Assembly (NCBI GenBank): GCA_020633295.1
Contig: JACKDW010000003.1
Coordinates: 372,001 to 436,000, forward strand
Origin: Myxococcales bacterium
GTDB taxonomy: Bacteria; Myxococcota_A; Polyangia; Nannocystales; Nannocystaceae
Length of the DNA stretch: 64,000 nucleotides
Reading direction: 5' to 3'
A program made the position numbers and the translations under genes. Position 1 is the first letter of the stretch; each line of letters begins with the position of its first letter. Of this stretch, positions 23,532 to 31,759 are shown piece by piece. The notes below the pieces were generated by a model. The model searched no databases. It worked only from the letters and a program-made list of their open reading frames with translations, and was not told where the DNA came from.

Positions 23532-24005
23532 ATGTCCTCACCGCATCGCGCCGATGTCCGGAGAAGCCCGCGTCAGCTCCAGCGCGCCCTCGGCCGCGCG
23601 GCCGTCGTGCTCTCGTTCGTGGTCGGCCTCGGGGGCTGCGAAGCCTGCGGATTTCGTTGGGGTCCGCCCTGCGACATCCTGCTCGACTACATGTGCCAGC
23701 GCGATCTCGCCGACCGCTGCGACGAGGTCAAGGCCTTCCTCGACAGCCGGCTCGTCGACGACGACGGCGCGCCGCTCTCGGGCGCCGCGCGTGACCAGAT
23801 GTGCGCGGCGATCGACGCGACGCCGGAGCTCCGCAACGGCTACCGGTTCAAGGCGGAGCAGCAGGTGCTCGGCACGCCCGATCTCGATCTCAGCAAGACC
23901 GCCCGCGACGCGCGCTTCAAGGAGATCCACGGCTACCTCCCGGGCGAGCAGCCCGACGCCAAGGCGAAGCCCGACGCCAAGGCGAAGCCCGGTAAGCCCA
24001 AGTAG
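23532..24005 (+). CDS. Small lipoprotein of unknown function
   Basis: This encodes 157 residues. A basic N-terminus and hydrophobic helix end in lipobox GLGGC near residue 36. The mature part is Cys-containing at the start (CEACGFRWGPPCDILLDYMC) and otherwise helical and charged, with the C-terminal repeat PDAKAKPDAKAKPGKPK. No family was recognised. Five cysteines near the lipid end could form disulfides or bind metal. The Lys/Pro/Ala tail resembles peptidoglycan- or DNA-contacting tails, but that is speculation. Confidence 0.7.
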   Translation: MSSPHRADVRRSPRQLQRALGRAAVVLSFVVGLGGCEACGFRWGPPCDILLDYMCQRDLADRCDEVKAFLDSRLVDDDGAPLSGAARDQMCAAIDATPELRNGYRFKAEQQVLGTPDLDLSKTARDARFKEIHGYLPGEQPDAKAKPDAKAKPGKPK

Positions 24006-24092
24006 CCGCGCCAGTCGCTCGTCCCACGCTGCGTCGCGCGCGAGGCGACGAGCCGCGGTCGCGCCCGCTTCGGCCCGCGCTCGGCGGTCGCC

Positions 24093-24689
24093 TCAGCGGG
24101 GGTCGGCCGGCGGGGCGCGCTCGAGCGTCGCCAGCAGCGTCTCGATGGAGCTGGCGAAGCGCAGGAGCCCGGCGAAGCGGGGGCGGATGAAGCCGCGCGC
24201 CTTGGCGTGCGCGAGGAACTCGAGCAGCGCGTCGTAGTAGCCCGCGACGTTGAGCACCCCCACGGGCTTGTCGTGGATCCCGAGCTGATTCCACGTCGTC
24301 ACCTCGAACAGCTCCTCGAGCGTCCCCCACCCGCCGGGCAGCGCGATGAAGGCGTCGGAGAGCTGCGCCATCACCACCTTGCGCGCGTGCATGCTCTCGA
24401 CGACGTACAGCTCGCTCAGCCCGGTGTGCGCGACCTCGAGATCGTGCAGGCGCTGGGGGATGACCCCGTGCGCGCGCCCGCCTGCGGCGAGCGTCGCGTC
24501 CGCGACCACGCCCATCAGCCCGACTCGGCCGCCGCCGTACACGAGCTCGATCGAGCGCTCCGCGAGCGCGCGCCCGAGCGCCTCGGCGGCGCTCGCGAAG
24601 CGCGGATCATCTCCGCGCGCCGAGCCGCAGTACACACACACGCGTCGCAGCGCGCGACGCTCCTCGTTCCCGCTGTGGCGTTTTGACAC
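24093..24689 (-). CDS. LOG family protein (cytokinin riboside 5'-monophosphate phosphoribohydrolase type)
   Basis: This encodes 198 residues from GTG 24689. The Rossmann fold opens with RVCVYCGSARGDDP, continues with LVYGGGRVGLMG, and carries the hallmark nucleotide-binding PGGWGTLEE with SMHARK upstream of it. LOG enzymes release the base from N6-modified AMP. Bacterial members also act on ordinary nucleoside monophosphates, so a purine-nucleotide turnover role is as likely as cytokinin production. GTG 24689 gives the standard family length and lies 7 nt after TACCAT; longer in-frame extensions are not LOG-like. Confidence 0.9.
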   Translation of the reverse strand: MSKRHSGNEERRALRRVCVYCGSARGDDPRFASAAEALGRALAERSIELVYGGGRVGLMGVVADATLAAGGRAHGVIPQRLHDLEVAHTGLSELYVVESMHARKVVMAQLSDAFIALPGGWGTLEELFEVTTWNQLGIHDKPVGVLNVAGYYDALLEFLAHAKARGFIRPRFAGLLRFASSIETLLATLERAPPADPR

Positions 24690-24696
24690 GCCGCAG

Positions 24697-24702
24697 ATGG
24701 TA
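24697..24702 (-). promoter_or_regulatory. -10-like TACCAT for the LOG gene
   Basis: On the minus strand TACCAT ends 7 nt before GTG 24689. Confidence 0.45.
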
Positions 24703-25259
24703 CGTGCGCGCGCGGTGCTGTCCACTGCATATGCGAGCGCCGCTGCACTTGCGGACGCTTGCGGCGCGCCGGCGCGGCGGACTATCAAAGTAGCCTGACG
24801 AGACATGTTCTCGTTTTTGTATGTCCCATGATACAGGCTCAGGGGGCGCCTCGGTGAGCTCGCGCGCGGCGAGCCGTCGGCGCGCGCGGCATCTTGCCCC
24901 ACGCGCCGCGCGAGCGCCCGGCCTCGGCCTCGAGGGCAGCGTCGCCGCGCTCGCGCGCGCGCTCGAGATCCTCGTCATCAGGCTGCGCTACCGCGTCGGC
25001 ATCGACTGACGGCCGTTTCGCGCCGCCGCGTCGGTGCGAATCGAGCTGCGCGCTCGCTCGCTCGAGCTCGCGGTCGCGCGCCGCAGGTGCGTGCATCGTC
25101 AGACGTGTGTCGAGACGGGCAGATGTCGTGCGCGTGTACGTGAGGGCCGCGCACGCGCCCCTTGGGCTTTATCGAGATGTCTGTAGAATCAGGATGTCTG
25201 TAGAATCAGGTTGATCTCGTCGCGCGTTCGCGCGGCCACGCGCTGGCGGTGGAGCTGAC
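24703..25259. other. Intergenic region of about 550 bp, no gene supported
   Basis: Only short Arg/Ala-rich frames occur here and none has a recognisable domain. Visible elements are an AT-rich patch at about 24801-24835 with inverted repeat TGTAT-N8-ATACA (24818-24835), and the 17-bp tandem duplication at 25176-25209. It separates the divergent LOG and methyltransferase genes. Confidence 0.5.
25176..25209. repeat. Perfect 17-bp tandem duplication
   Basis: GATGTCTGTAGAATCAG occurs twice head to tail (25176-25192, 25193-25209) in AT-richer sequence 50 bp before the methyltransferase gene. It could be a duplicated protein-binding site. Confidence 0.85.
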
Positions 25260-26057
25260 ATGCTGATCCTGTTTCGAAAACTCCGGCTGATGCCCAAGGT
25301 GTTGATGTACCGCATGCGCGGCCTCTCGGCGCGGGACTACGGCGGGCTTTGGGAGAGCTACTGGGGCTCGGTGCAGGGCACCGGCAGCTCGGGCGAGGTG
25401 CTCTGGGACACGGAGGACGAGCAGGAGATCCGCAGCGCCTACGCCCGCTTCGCGCCGAGCATGGACCACACGGTCCCGATCCTCGACCTCGGCTGCGGCA
25501 ACGGGCGCATCTCTCGCTTCCTCGCCGAGCGCTTCGAGCGGGTGGTCGGGATCGACGTCTCGCCGTCCGCGATCGACTTCGCCCGCGCGGGCGCGCCGGG
25601 CAACGCGAGCTTCCGCGTCGCCAACGCGATCGACCCCGCAGACGCGCGGGCGCTGCACGCGGAGTTCGGCGACATGAACATCTTCATGCGCGGCGTGCTG
25701 CACGTGGTCCAGAACGCCGACCGCGCGCCGTTCCTCCGCAACCTCCGGCTGCTGCTCGGGCAGCGCGGCGCGCTGTACATGATCGAGACCGACGGCCGCG
25801 TGCTCGACTACATGCTCGAGCGGCCAGACGACAGCCCGACCGGGCTGCCCCGCCCGATGCACAAGGTCATCTCCCACGGCATCCTGCCGCACGGCTTCAA
25901 CGATCGCGACAGCGCGCGCTGGTTCCCGCGCAGCGAGTGGAACGTGCTGCAGTCCGGCGAGACCGAGATCCACACCATCCAGCTCCCCGACGGCTCCTAC
26001 GGGCGCCTGCCGGCGTACTTCATGCTCGCGCGCCCGCGGCCGCAGGCGAGCTGCTAG
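25260..26057 (+). CDS. SAM-dependent class I methyltransferase
   Basis: This encodes 265 residues, with a GGAG ribosome site 5 nt before ATG 25260. Motif I is ILDLGCGNGRISRFL near residue 80 and the following acidic strand is VVGIDVSP; further strands are DMNIFMRGVLHVV and GALYMIETDG. An N-terminal basic helix (LFRKLRLMPKVLMYRMRG) of about 25 residues may associate with a membrane. The fold is certain but the substrate is not: it could be a small molecule or lipid, and no biosynthetic cluster surrounds it. It converges on the long exported-protein operon with 10 bp between them. Confidence 0.85.
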   Translation: MLILFRKLRLMPKVLMYRMRGLSARDYGGLWESYWGSVQGTGSSGEVLWDTEDEQEIRSAYARFAPSMDHTVPILDLGCGNGRISRFLAERFERVVGIDVSPSAIDFARAGAPGNASFRVANAIDPADARALHAEFGDMNIFMRGVLHVVQNADRAPFLRNLRLLLGQRGALYMIETDGRVLDYMLERPDDSPTGLPRPMHKVISHGILPHGFNDRDSARWFPRSEWNVLQSGETEIHTIQLPDGSYGRLPAYFMLARPRPQASC

Positions 26058-26067
26058 CCCGGCTCGC

Positions 26068-28548
26068 TCAGAAGCGGCCCTCGAGCTGCAGCAGCAGGCG
26101 GTTCTCCGGGTTGGGCGAGCGCAGCGCGGTGCTGTCGCGCTTGTCGATCCAGGCGTAGAGGTCGTAGCGCAGCTTGACGAGGACGGTCTTCTTGATCAGG
26201 TAGCTCGCGTCGAGGTACGTCCAGATCGAGTGCTCGAGGTAGTCGTTGCTCACGAGCTCGCCGGTCCCCGCGTAGCTCCCGTCGCCCTGGCGCTCCTGAT
26301 CCTCGCGCTCGTCCGGCACCTGGTAGGCCTCGTTGAGGTAGCGCAGGCGGGCGCGCAGCCGCAGGTCGTCGATCGGCGTGTACGCGAGCGTGAGCCAGAC
26401 CTGGATGTCCTGGCGCATCCGGCCGGTGATCTCGGCGGGCGTGTCGAGGACGTTCTTGTCGGTGTTGAGGCGGTCGTTGAAGGTCGTGTCGTCGATGAAG
26501 CGGTGCTGGTAGCGCGGCGTGATCGTCACGCGCCGGTGCGGGATGAAGCGCGCCTGCCCGCTGATCGTGATCTGCTGCCCGTGGCAGCGCGCCTCGTCGT
26601 CCTGGCCGATCAGCTCCACGTTGTCTGAGCCGCTGAGCTCGTCGCCCGGGTCCTGCACGAGCTCGCCGCTCGTCGTCGTGTAGGCGCCGTAGCACTGCCC
26701 GGGGCCGTTCACGAGCAGGTCCTTGTTGCGGTACTTGATCCAGCCCGCCGGCTCGAACCACCGCGTGACCTCGTAGCTGCCGCGCAGGTAGGCGTCGAGG
26801 CGCGGGAACCGGAGGTCCGCCGTCGACCACACGTTCACCCACGTCTGCACGCGCGCGCGGTTGTTGAGCACGCCGGTGTAGCGCAGGCGGCCGCCGAACT
26901 CGTCGCGCGCGCGCTGGCCGTCGACCTGGTCGTCGCCGGACGCGAGCGGGCGCGCGTAGGGGTTGGCGAAGCCGCGCTGGTAGTAGCGCACGATCGTCTC
27001 GAGCTCGTGGGCGTGGACGCGAGGCTCGCCCGCGGGGTCCCGCGCCGCGCCGGTGCTGTCCCAGGTCGCGGTGTGCCGGGCGAGCCCCGCGAAGCCGCCG
27101 CCGCCGGCGTCCTCGGCGACGACGCCGCCGGGGTCGGTGTACTGCGCCGGGATCGAGTCGAAGCTGCGCGTGAGCTCGACGCCGAGATCCGACCACTTGC
27201 GACCCCAGGCCGCGTTCACCCCGACCGCGCCGAACGGGCCGCCGAAGGGCACCTGGTAGTGATCCTGAAAGCCCAGCGGCGCGCCCTCGACGTTCCAGTG
27301 CACGTCCGAGCCGTAGCCGGTCACGCCGACGTAGGTGCGACGATCGAAGAAGTAGCCGAAGTTCCCGCCCGCGGTCAGCTGGCGGAACATGTTCGGCAGC
27401 GTCTGGTACGAGTAGGCCGGCGACGGCCGCAGCGGCTCGCCGTCGGCGCGCTCGTAGACGGTCGGCGAGCCGCACTGCGGGTACTCGCTCGAGTCGATCC
27501 GCGGGTCCGAGCACACGCTCGTGTCGCTGAGGTAGTACTGATAGAGGTCGCGGTTCTGGTACGAGAACCACCCGTAGGTCTGCAGCCAGCCGACGGGCAA
27601 GGACAGGTGCTTGGCGCCGATCGCCACGCCCTGCAGCGTGTCGCGCCAGCGGAAGTCGGGCGTGATGTAGACGCCCTCGTCCTCGGGATCACAGCTCTCC
27701 TCGTCGGGCGCGAGCTCGCCCTGCGAGCGTCGGCAGCGCTGCGTCAGGTTGTTGGGCCGCGGGTAGATCGTGTTGTCGCGCGAGAAGCCGTTGGGCGTGT
27801 ACTTGCGCGTGTTGTCGAAGGTCAGGCGCTGACCGAAGCCGATCATGTAGGTGCCGGCGACGACGCCCCACTTCGGCGTGTCCCACATCGCGAAGACCTT
27901 CGGCAGGCGCACGCGCGCCGCCTCCGGCGTCGCCGAGAGCGCCTGCCGGGCCGGGTCCCAGCGCACGTCCCAGGGGCGCCGGCGCTGCACCATCGCGTTG
28001 AAACCAAAGGACAGGTAGCGCGCGGTCTCCACCTCGGCGTCGAGCGCCATCGGCGGGACCACGTTGTCCTCCTGCGACCACGCGATCCGGTAGCGCGCGC
28101 GCCCGCTGGTCGCGATCGCGGGCACGCCCGGCTCGCGGATGATCAGGAACGCGGCGATCGCCGCGAGCTTGCGTCGATCGACGACGCCCGCGCGCACCAG
28201 CGCGGCCGGATCGCGGATCACCCCGACGTCCGCGCGGTAGCGCAGGATCGCGTCGACCTCCTCGTAGCTGAGGTTGGGGAGCGTGAACAGCTCCTCGCGC
28301 GTGGCCTCGTTGAGGTCGAGCCCGCGACGCATCAGCTCGATCAGCGTCTCGTACGTCTCGGCCGAGATGTCGCCGTTGATGTTGAGCTCGGTGAGGTCCT
28401 CTTCGTCGTCGACGTCGACGAACACCTCGTACTCCGCCGCCATCGCCGGTCGCCCGAGCAGCGCGGCGAGCGCGAACGCGAGCGGCCAGGCGCGGGATCG
28501 CGCGCCGCAGCGTACACGGAGGCGTTGCGCTGTCGGGGAGGCAGTCAC
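26068..28548 (-). CDS. Exported helix-hairpin-helix protein with predicted outer-membrane beta-barrel
   Basis: This encodes 826 residues from GTG 28548. A signal peptide ends near residue 37 (GRPAMAAEYE). Residues about 55-115 contain a ComEA-like HHH pair: DLNEATREELFTLPNL and VDAILRYRADVG, then LVRAGVVDRRKLAAIAAF. The hairpin Gly-Ile-Gly normally used for DNA backbone contact is NLS in the first copy. The remaining 700 or so residues are rich in alternating aromatic/polar strands (RFIPHRRVTITPRYQHRF, VLVKLRYDLYAWID) and end in Phe (LLQLEGRF), as expected for an outer-membrane barrel. It is the last gene of the run from 35631, and may bind or admit DNA or another polymer at the outer membrane. 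Confidence 0.75.
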   Translation of the reverse strand: MTASPTAQRLRVRCGARSRAWPLAFALAALLGRPAMAAEYEVFVDVDDEEDLTELNINGDISAETYETLIELMRRGLDLNEATREELFTLPNLSYEEVDAILRYRADVGVIRDPAALVRAGVVDRRKLAAIAAFLIIREPGVPAIATSGRARYRIAWSQEDNVVPPMALDAEVETARYLSFGFNAMVQRRRPWDVRWDPARQALSATPEAARVRLPKVFAMWDTPKWGVVAGTYMIGFGQRLTFDNTRKYTPNGFSRDNTIYPRPNNLTQRCRRSQGELAPDEESCDPEDEGVYITPDFRWRDTLQGVAIGAKHLSLPVGWLQTYGWFSYQNRDLYQYYLSDTSVCSDPRIDSSEYPQCGSPTVYERADGEPLRPSPAYSYQTLPNMFRQLTAGGNFGYFFDRRTYVGVTGYGSDVHWNVEGAPLGFQDHYQVPFGGPFGAVGVNAAWGRKWSDLGVELTRSFDSIPAQYTDPGGVVAEDAGGGGFAGLARHTATWDSTGAARDPAGEPRVHAHELETIVRYYQRGFANPYARPLASGDDQVDGQRARDEFGGRLRYTGVLNNRARVQTWVNVWSTADLRFPRLDAYLRGSYEVTRWFEPAGWIKYRNKDLLVNGPGQCYGAYTTTSGELVQDPGDELSGSDNVELIGQDDEARCHGQQITISGQARFIPHRRVTITPRYQHRFIDDTTFNDRLNTDKNVLDTPAEITGRMRQDIQVWLTLAYTPIDDLRLRARLRYLNEAYQVPDEREDQERQGDGSYAGTGELVSNDYLEHSIWTYLDASYLIKKTVLVKLRYDLYAWIDKRDSTALRSPNPENRLLLQLEGRF

Positions 28549-28552
28549 GGGC

Positions 28553-28640
28553 GGTCGGAGGTCGCGGTCGGAGGCGGTCGGAGGTCGCGGTCGGAGGTCG
28601 CGGTCGGAGGTCGCGGTCAGAGGTCGCGGGTCGCAGTCGA
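28553..28640. repeat. Imperfect tandem repeat of GGTCGGAGGTCGC units
   Basis: About six copies of a 13-15 bp GGTCGGAGGTCGC-like unit lie between the SNase gene and the start of the HHH/barrel gene. They may extend into the latter's leader. No ribosome site is visible for GTG 28548. Confidence 0.75.
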
Positions 28641-28660
28641 GGGTCGTCGCGGAGGAGCGG

Positions 28661-29269
28661 CTAGAACGCGCAGACCGAGGGATCGCACATCTCCCACAGG
28701 CCGAGCTTGGCGTTGCGGGCCAGGGTCTCGAGCGCTTCGAATTCGTCCTTGCGCGCGGACCCGCTGGGCGCGACGTAGGCGGCGCAGGCGAAGCCCTGCT
28801 CGACCATCGCGCTGTTGACCTCACCCTCGTCGGTCTCGACGTAGGCGAGCAGGCGGTCGTACTTGTCCGAGCACTCCACGTCGTCGTAGTGGAGGCAGAC
28901 CGTCTTGCCGTCGACCCAGTCGGTGTTGAACTGCTTGGCCTCGAGCCCGTAGCACTCGAGCGAGTCTTGCCCGCTCTCCGGCGCGTTGATGTTGAGGTAG
29001 CGGATCCGCAGGCCGTTGGTGAGCTCGATCGTGTCGCCGTCGATCACGCGCGAGACGATGCCCTGGCTCGGCCCGCAGATCGACGAGGGCGCGGTGCAGC
29101 CCGGGCCCCCGCCCTCGCTCGTCGAGTCCTCGCTCGACGCGGCCGAGTCGTCGCCGGAGTCGCTCGTCCCGGTCAGCAGCGTCGTGGTGCCGTCGTGCGT
29201 GATCGGGCACGCGAGCGCCCAGGGCAGCGAGAGGCCGAGGACCAGGAGAGCGCGCGCGGATGCGGTCAT
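28661..29269 (-). CDS. Exported staphylococcal-nuclease (SNase/thermonuclease) homologue
   Basis: This encodes 202 residues. A signal peptide with Cys near residue 21 (PWALAC) is followed by a Thr/Ser/Asp/Glu linker to about residue 55. The SNase domain fills the rest: VIDGDTIEL (Asp21 equivalent), RIRYLNINAPES (Arg35 and Glu43 equivalents present) and DKYDRLLAYV (Arg87 equivalent). The Ca ligand Asp40 is replaced by Asn, which may weaken metal binding. Extra cysteines suggest disulfides. It degrades nucleic acid outside the inner membrane if active. CATACT at 29277-29282, 7 nt before the ATG, suggests a secondary promoter inside the operon. Confidence 0.87.
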   Translation of the reverse strand: MTASARALLVLGLSLPWALACPITHDGTTTLLTGTSDSGDDSAASSEDSTSEGGGPGCTAPSSICGPSQGIVSRVIDGDTIELTNGLRIRYLNINAPESGQDSLECYGLEAKQFNTDWVDGKTVCLHYDDVECSDKYDRLLAYVETDEGEVNSAMVEQGFACAAYVAPSGSARKDEFEALETLARNAKLGLWEMCDPSVCAF

Positions 29270-29276
29270 TGGTTCG

Positions 29277-29282
29277 AGTATG
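29277..29282 (-). promoter_or_regulatory. -10-like CATACT for the SNase gene
   Basis: On the minus strand CATACT ends 7 nt before ATG 29269. It is an internal promoter candidate within the LTD/SNase run. Confidence 0.35.
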
Positions 29283-29328
29283 CCCCAAGGCGCAGTCCGA
29301 GGGGGTCTCGCGCGACGCGGCGCGCGTC

Positions 29329-31707
29329 TCAGCCGCACGCGGGGTTCTCCTCCCCGGGGGTCCCGAGGTCGCCGTCGCCGTAGGCCGCGACCGCGTCGCA
29401 CCACGGCGGCACGTCCGCGTCATCGTTGTCGGCGGCCGAGGCCCCGGGATCGAGGCTCACGGCGACGCCGGCGCCCTGGGATGAGGCGTAGGTCACACCG
29501 TCGATCAGCGTCTCGCCGTGGCCGACGAAGATCCCGTCGGCCGAGTTCGTGAGGCTGAAGGGCAGCGGGAGGTCGACGGGCGGCAGCCCGCCGTTGACTG
29601 CGGCGTCGGACTTCTTGGCCAGCAGCAGGTGCTGACCGGCGGTCACGCGCAGGCACGCCGGGTCGTCGAGCTCGCTCGCGCTCGCGAGGTCGGCCTCGGT
29701 CTTGGCGAGCCGCAGGCCGTTGAGGTCGAAGTCCGCGGTCGCGCGCAGCTCGAGCCACTCGCCGTCGGCGTCGGTGACCGCGTCGGGGTTGGCCATGAAC
29801 TCGCTGATCACGAGGTCGCCGGGCGTCGGCGCGACCGGATCGCGCGGCTGCCCGTTGTCGTCGCACTGCCCCGGCGGGGGCTCCTGGCCGCACACCGCGT
29901 TCTCGGCCCGCGGGGTCCCGAGGTCGCCGTCGCCGTAGGGCGTGATCGCCGGGCACCAGCTCGCCTCGTCGTCGTTGAGCGCGGCGTCGATGGCGTCGGC
30001 CGAGAGCTGCAGCGCGGCGCCGTCGGGCGCGCTCGTGTACGTCACGCGATCGACGAGCTCGCCGCGGTAGCCCACGAACACGTCGCCGCTCGTGTTGACG
30101 AGCGAGAAGTCGAACACGAAGTCTGGCTCCGGGAGCCCGCCGTTGGTCGCCGCGTCGCCCGGCTTGGCCAGCAGCGCGCGCTCGCCCGCCGCGAGCGGGA
30201 AGCAGCGCGGGTCGCCCTCGCCGAGCGTCAGCTCTACGTCGGCGCCGCGCCCGAGCTCGACCCCGGTGAGGTCGACGTCGGCGGTCGCGGTCAGCTCCAG
30301 CCACTCGCCCTCGCCGTCGCCCACCGCGGCGGGGTTGGCCATGAGCTCGGTGATCACCAGGTCGCCCGGGCCAGGTCGCACGGGCTCGCGCGGCTGGTCG
30401 CCGTCGAGGCAGGTGTCGCCGGCGGGCCCGCCGACGCACGCCGGGTTGGCGGCGCCGGGGCTCCCGGTCCCGCCCGCGCCGTAGGGCTCGCTCGCCAGAC
30501 ACCAGCTCGTCAGGTCGTTGTTGGCCGCGGGGTCGAGCGCCGCCGGCGAGAGCGCCCACGCGGCGCCCTCGCTGACGCCCTCGTAGGTGACGAGGTCGAG
30601 CGCGTCGGCGCCGCCCTTGTTGTTGATCAGCCCGAGGAACAGCCCGGAATCGCCGGTGTTGCGGATGTCGAAGCTGAACGTGAAGTCAGGCGCGGGCAGC
30701 TCGCCGTTGAGCGTGGGCTCGGCGTCGCGCGCGAACAGCAGGTACTCGCCGGCCGCGACCGGCACGCACTCCGCGTCGTCGAAGCGCATGTCGACGTCCT
30801 TGAGCGTCAGCAGCACCTCGCCCTCGGCCGCGCCGGGCGAGAGGTCGCCCTTGGTCCCGATCAGCAGGCCGTTGAGATCGACGTCGCGGGTCACGTGGAC
30901 CTCGAACCACTCCGCGTCCGCGGGGTTGATGTCGACGTCGGGGCCGCCGGGGTCCGACATGAACTCGGTGATGACCAGGTCGCCGGGCATGAGCGGCACC
31001 ACCGGGCGCAGCGTCCCCGCGGCCTCGCCGTCCGCGACGACGCAGGTCTCCATGCCGAGCGGCGGCCCGTCGGCCACGCACGGCGGGTTCGGGCCGCCTG
31101 GCGTTCCGTACAGGTCTGTCTCGTACTCGTAGACCGACTGCTCGAGCGCGAGGCACCAGCTCACGTCGCTGTCGTTGACCGCGGCGTCCGGCGTGACGTC
31201 GCCGCTGAGGCTGAACGCGCGCCCGCCCGGGTCATCGACGTCGGGCAGCCCGTACTCGAGCTCGTCGACCAGCGCCGCGCCGCACTGCAGCTGGAGGACG
31301 CCCTTGCCGCCGACGAGCGAGCCGAGCGCGTCCGAGAAGCCGTAGTTGACGTACTCCGGGCGCTTGTCGTCGAGCACGCCGCCGAGCGTGAAGTAGCGCC
31401 CGGGCGGGAGCACGGCGCCCGAGCCCGTGATCACGTGGGACTTGCCGGAGCTGCCGCGGTCGCGCGCGTAGGCGATCACCACGCCGTCGAGCGCGATCTC
31501 GTGATCGCTCGCGTTGTAGATCTCGATCCACTCGCCGCCCTCGGGCGCGTCGCTCATGACCTCGGTGATGACGAGCTCGCCGCCGACGAGCATGGCCGGG
31601 CACGGCTCGGGCTCGGGGTCCCCGCAGGCGCCCGCGCCGAGCGCCAGCGCGGCGAGCAGCGCGGTCGGGTAGGAGGCGAGCGGTCGCACTGTGCTGGGGT
31701 AGGCCAT
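29329..31707 (-). CDS. Lipoprotein with four lamin-tail domains
   Basis: This encodes 792 residues. Lipobox GAGAC lies near residue 28. Four lamin-tail (LTD) Ig-like domains start near residues 42, 236, 445 and 628. Each opens with G-[DE]-L-V-I-[TS]-E-[FLV]-M and an EW[IFL]E strand. Each ends in a Cys-containing segment of the type SWC-P-YG-GDLGTPG-NP-CG, which repeats between domains. No catalytic motif is present. LTDs bind macromolecules and in bacteria are found in surface proteins, often with nucleases. Its neighbours are another LTD lipoprotein (52 bp upstream) and an SNase (59 bp downstream). Confidence 0.88.
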   Translation of the reverse strand: MAYPSTVRPLASYPTALLAALALGAGACGDPEPEPCPAMLVGGELVITEVMSDAPEGGEWIEIYNASDHEIALDGVVIAYARDRGSSGKSHVITGSGAVLPPGRYFTLGGVLDDKRPEYVNYGFSDALGSLVGGKGVLQLQCGAALVDELEYGLPDVDDPGGRAFSLSGDVTPDAAVNDSDVSWCLALEQSVYEYETDLYGTPGGPNPPCVADGPPLGMETCVVADGEAAGTLRPVVPLMPGDLVITEFMSDPGGPDVDINPADAEWFEVHVTRDVDLNGLLIGTKGDLSPGAAEGEVLLTLKDVDMRFDDAECVPVAAGEYLLFARDAEPTLNGELPAPDFTFSFDIRNTGDSGLFLGLINNKGGADALDLVTYEGVSEGAAWALSPAALDPAANNDLTSWCLASEPYGAGGTGSPGAANPACVGGPAGDTCLDGDQPREPVRPGPGDLVITELMANPAAVGDGEGEWLELTATADVDLTGVELGRGADVELTLGEGDPRCFPLAAGERALLAKPGDAATNGGLPEPDFVFDFSLVNTSGDVFVGYRGELVDRVTYTSAPDGAALQLSADAIDAALNDDEASWCPAITPYGDGDLGTPRAENAVCGQEPPPGQCDDNGQPRDPVAPTPGDLVISEFMANPDAVTDADGEWLELRATADFDLNGLRLAKTEADLASASELDDPACLRVTAGQHLLLAKKSDAAVNGGLPPVDLPLPFSLTNSADGIFVGHGETLIDGVTYASSQGAGVAVSLDPGASAADNDDADVPPWCDAVAAYGDGDLGTPGEENPACG

Positions 31708-31759
31708 GGCGCGCGGGTCCTCGTGGTGCGGCGTGAAGTCGTCGGTCGAGCGGGCGCGA

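Noticed and set aside
24821..25096. Small overlapping frames in the LOG-methyltransferase gap as genes
   Set aside because: Arg/Ala/Glu-rich, no ribosome site, no domain, and both strands equally open.
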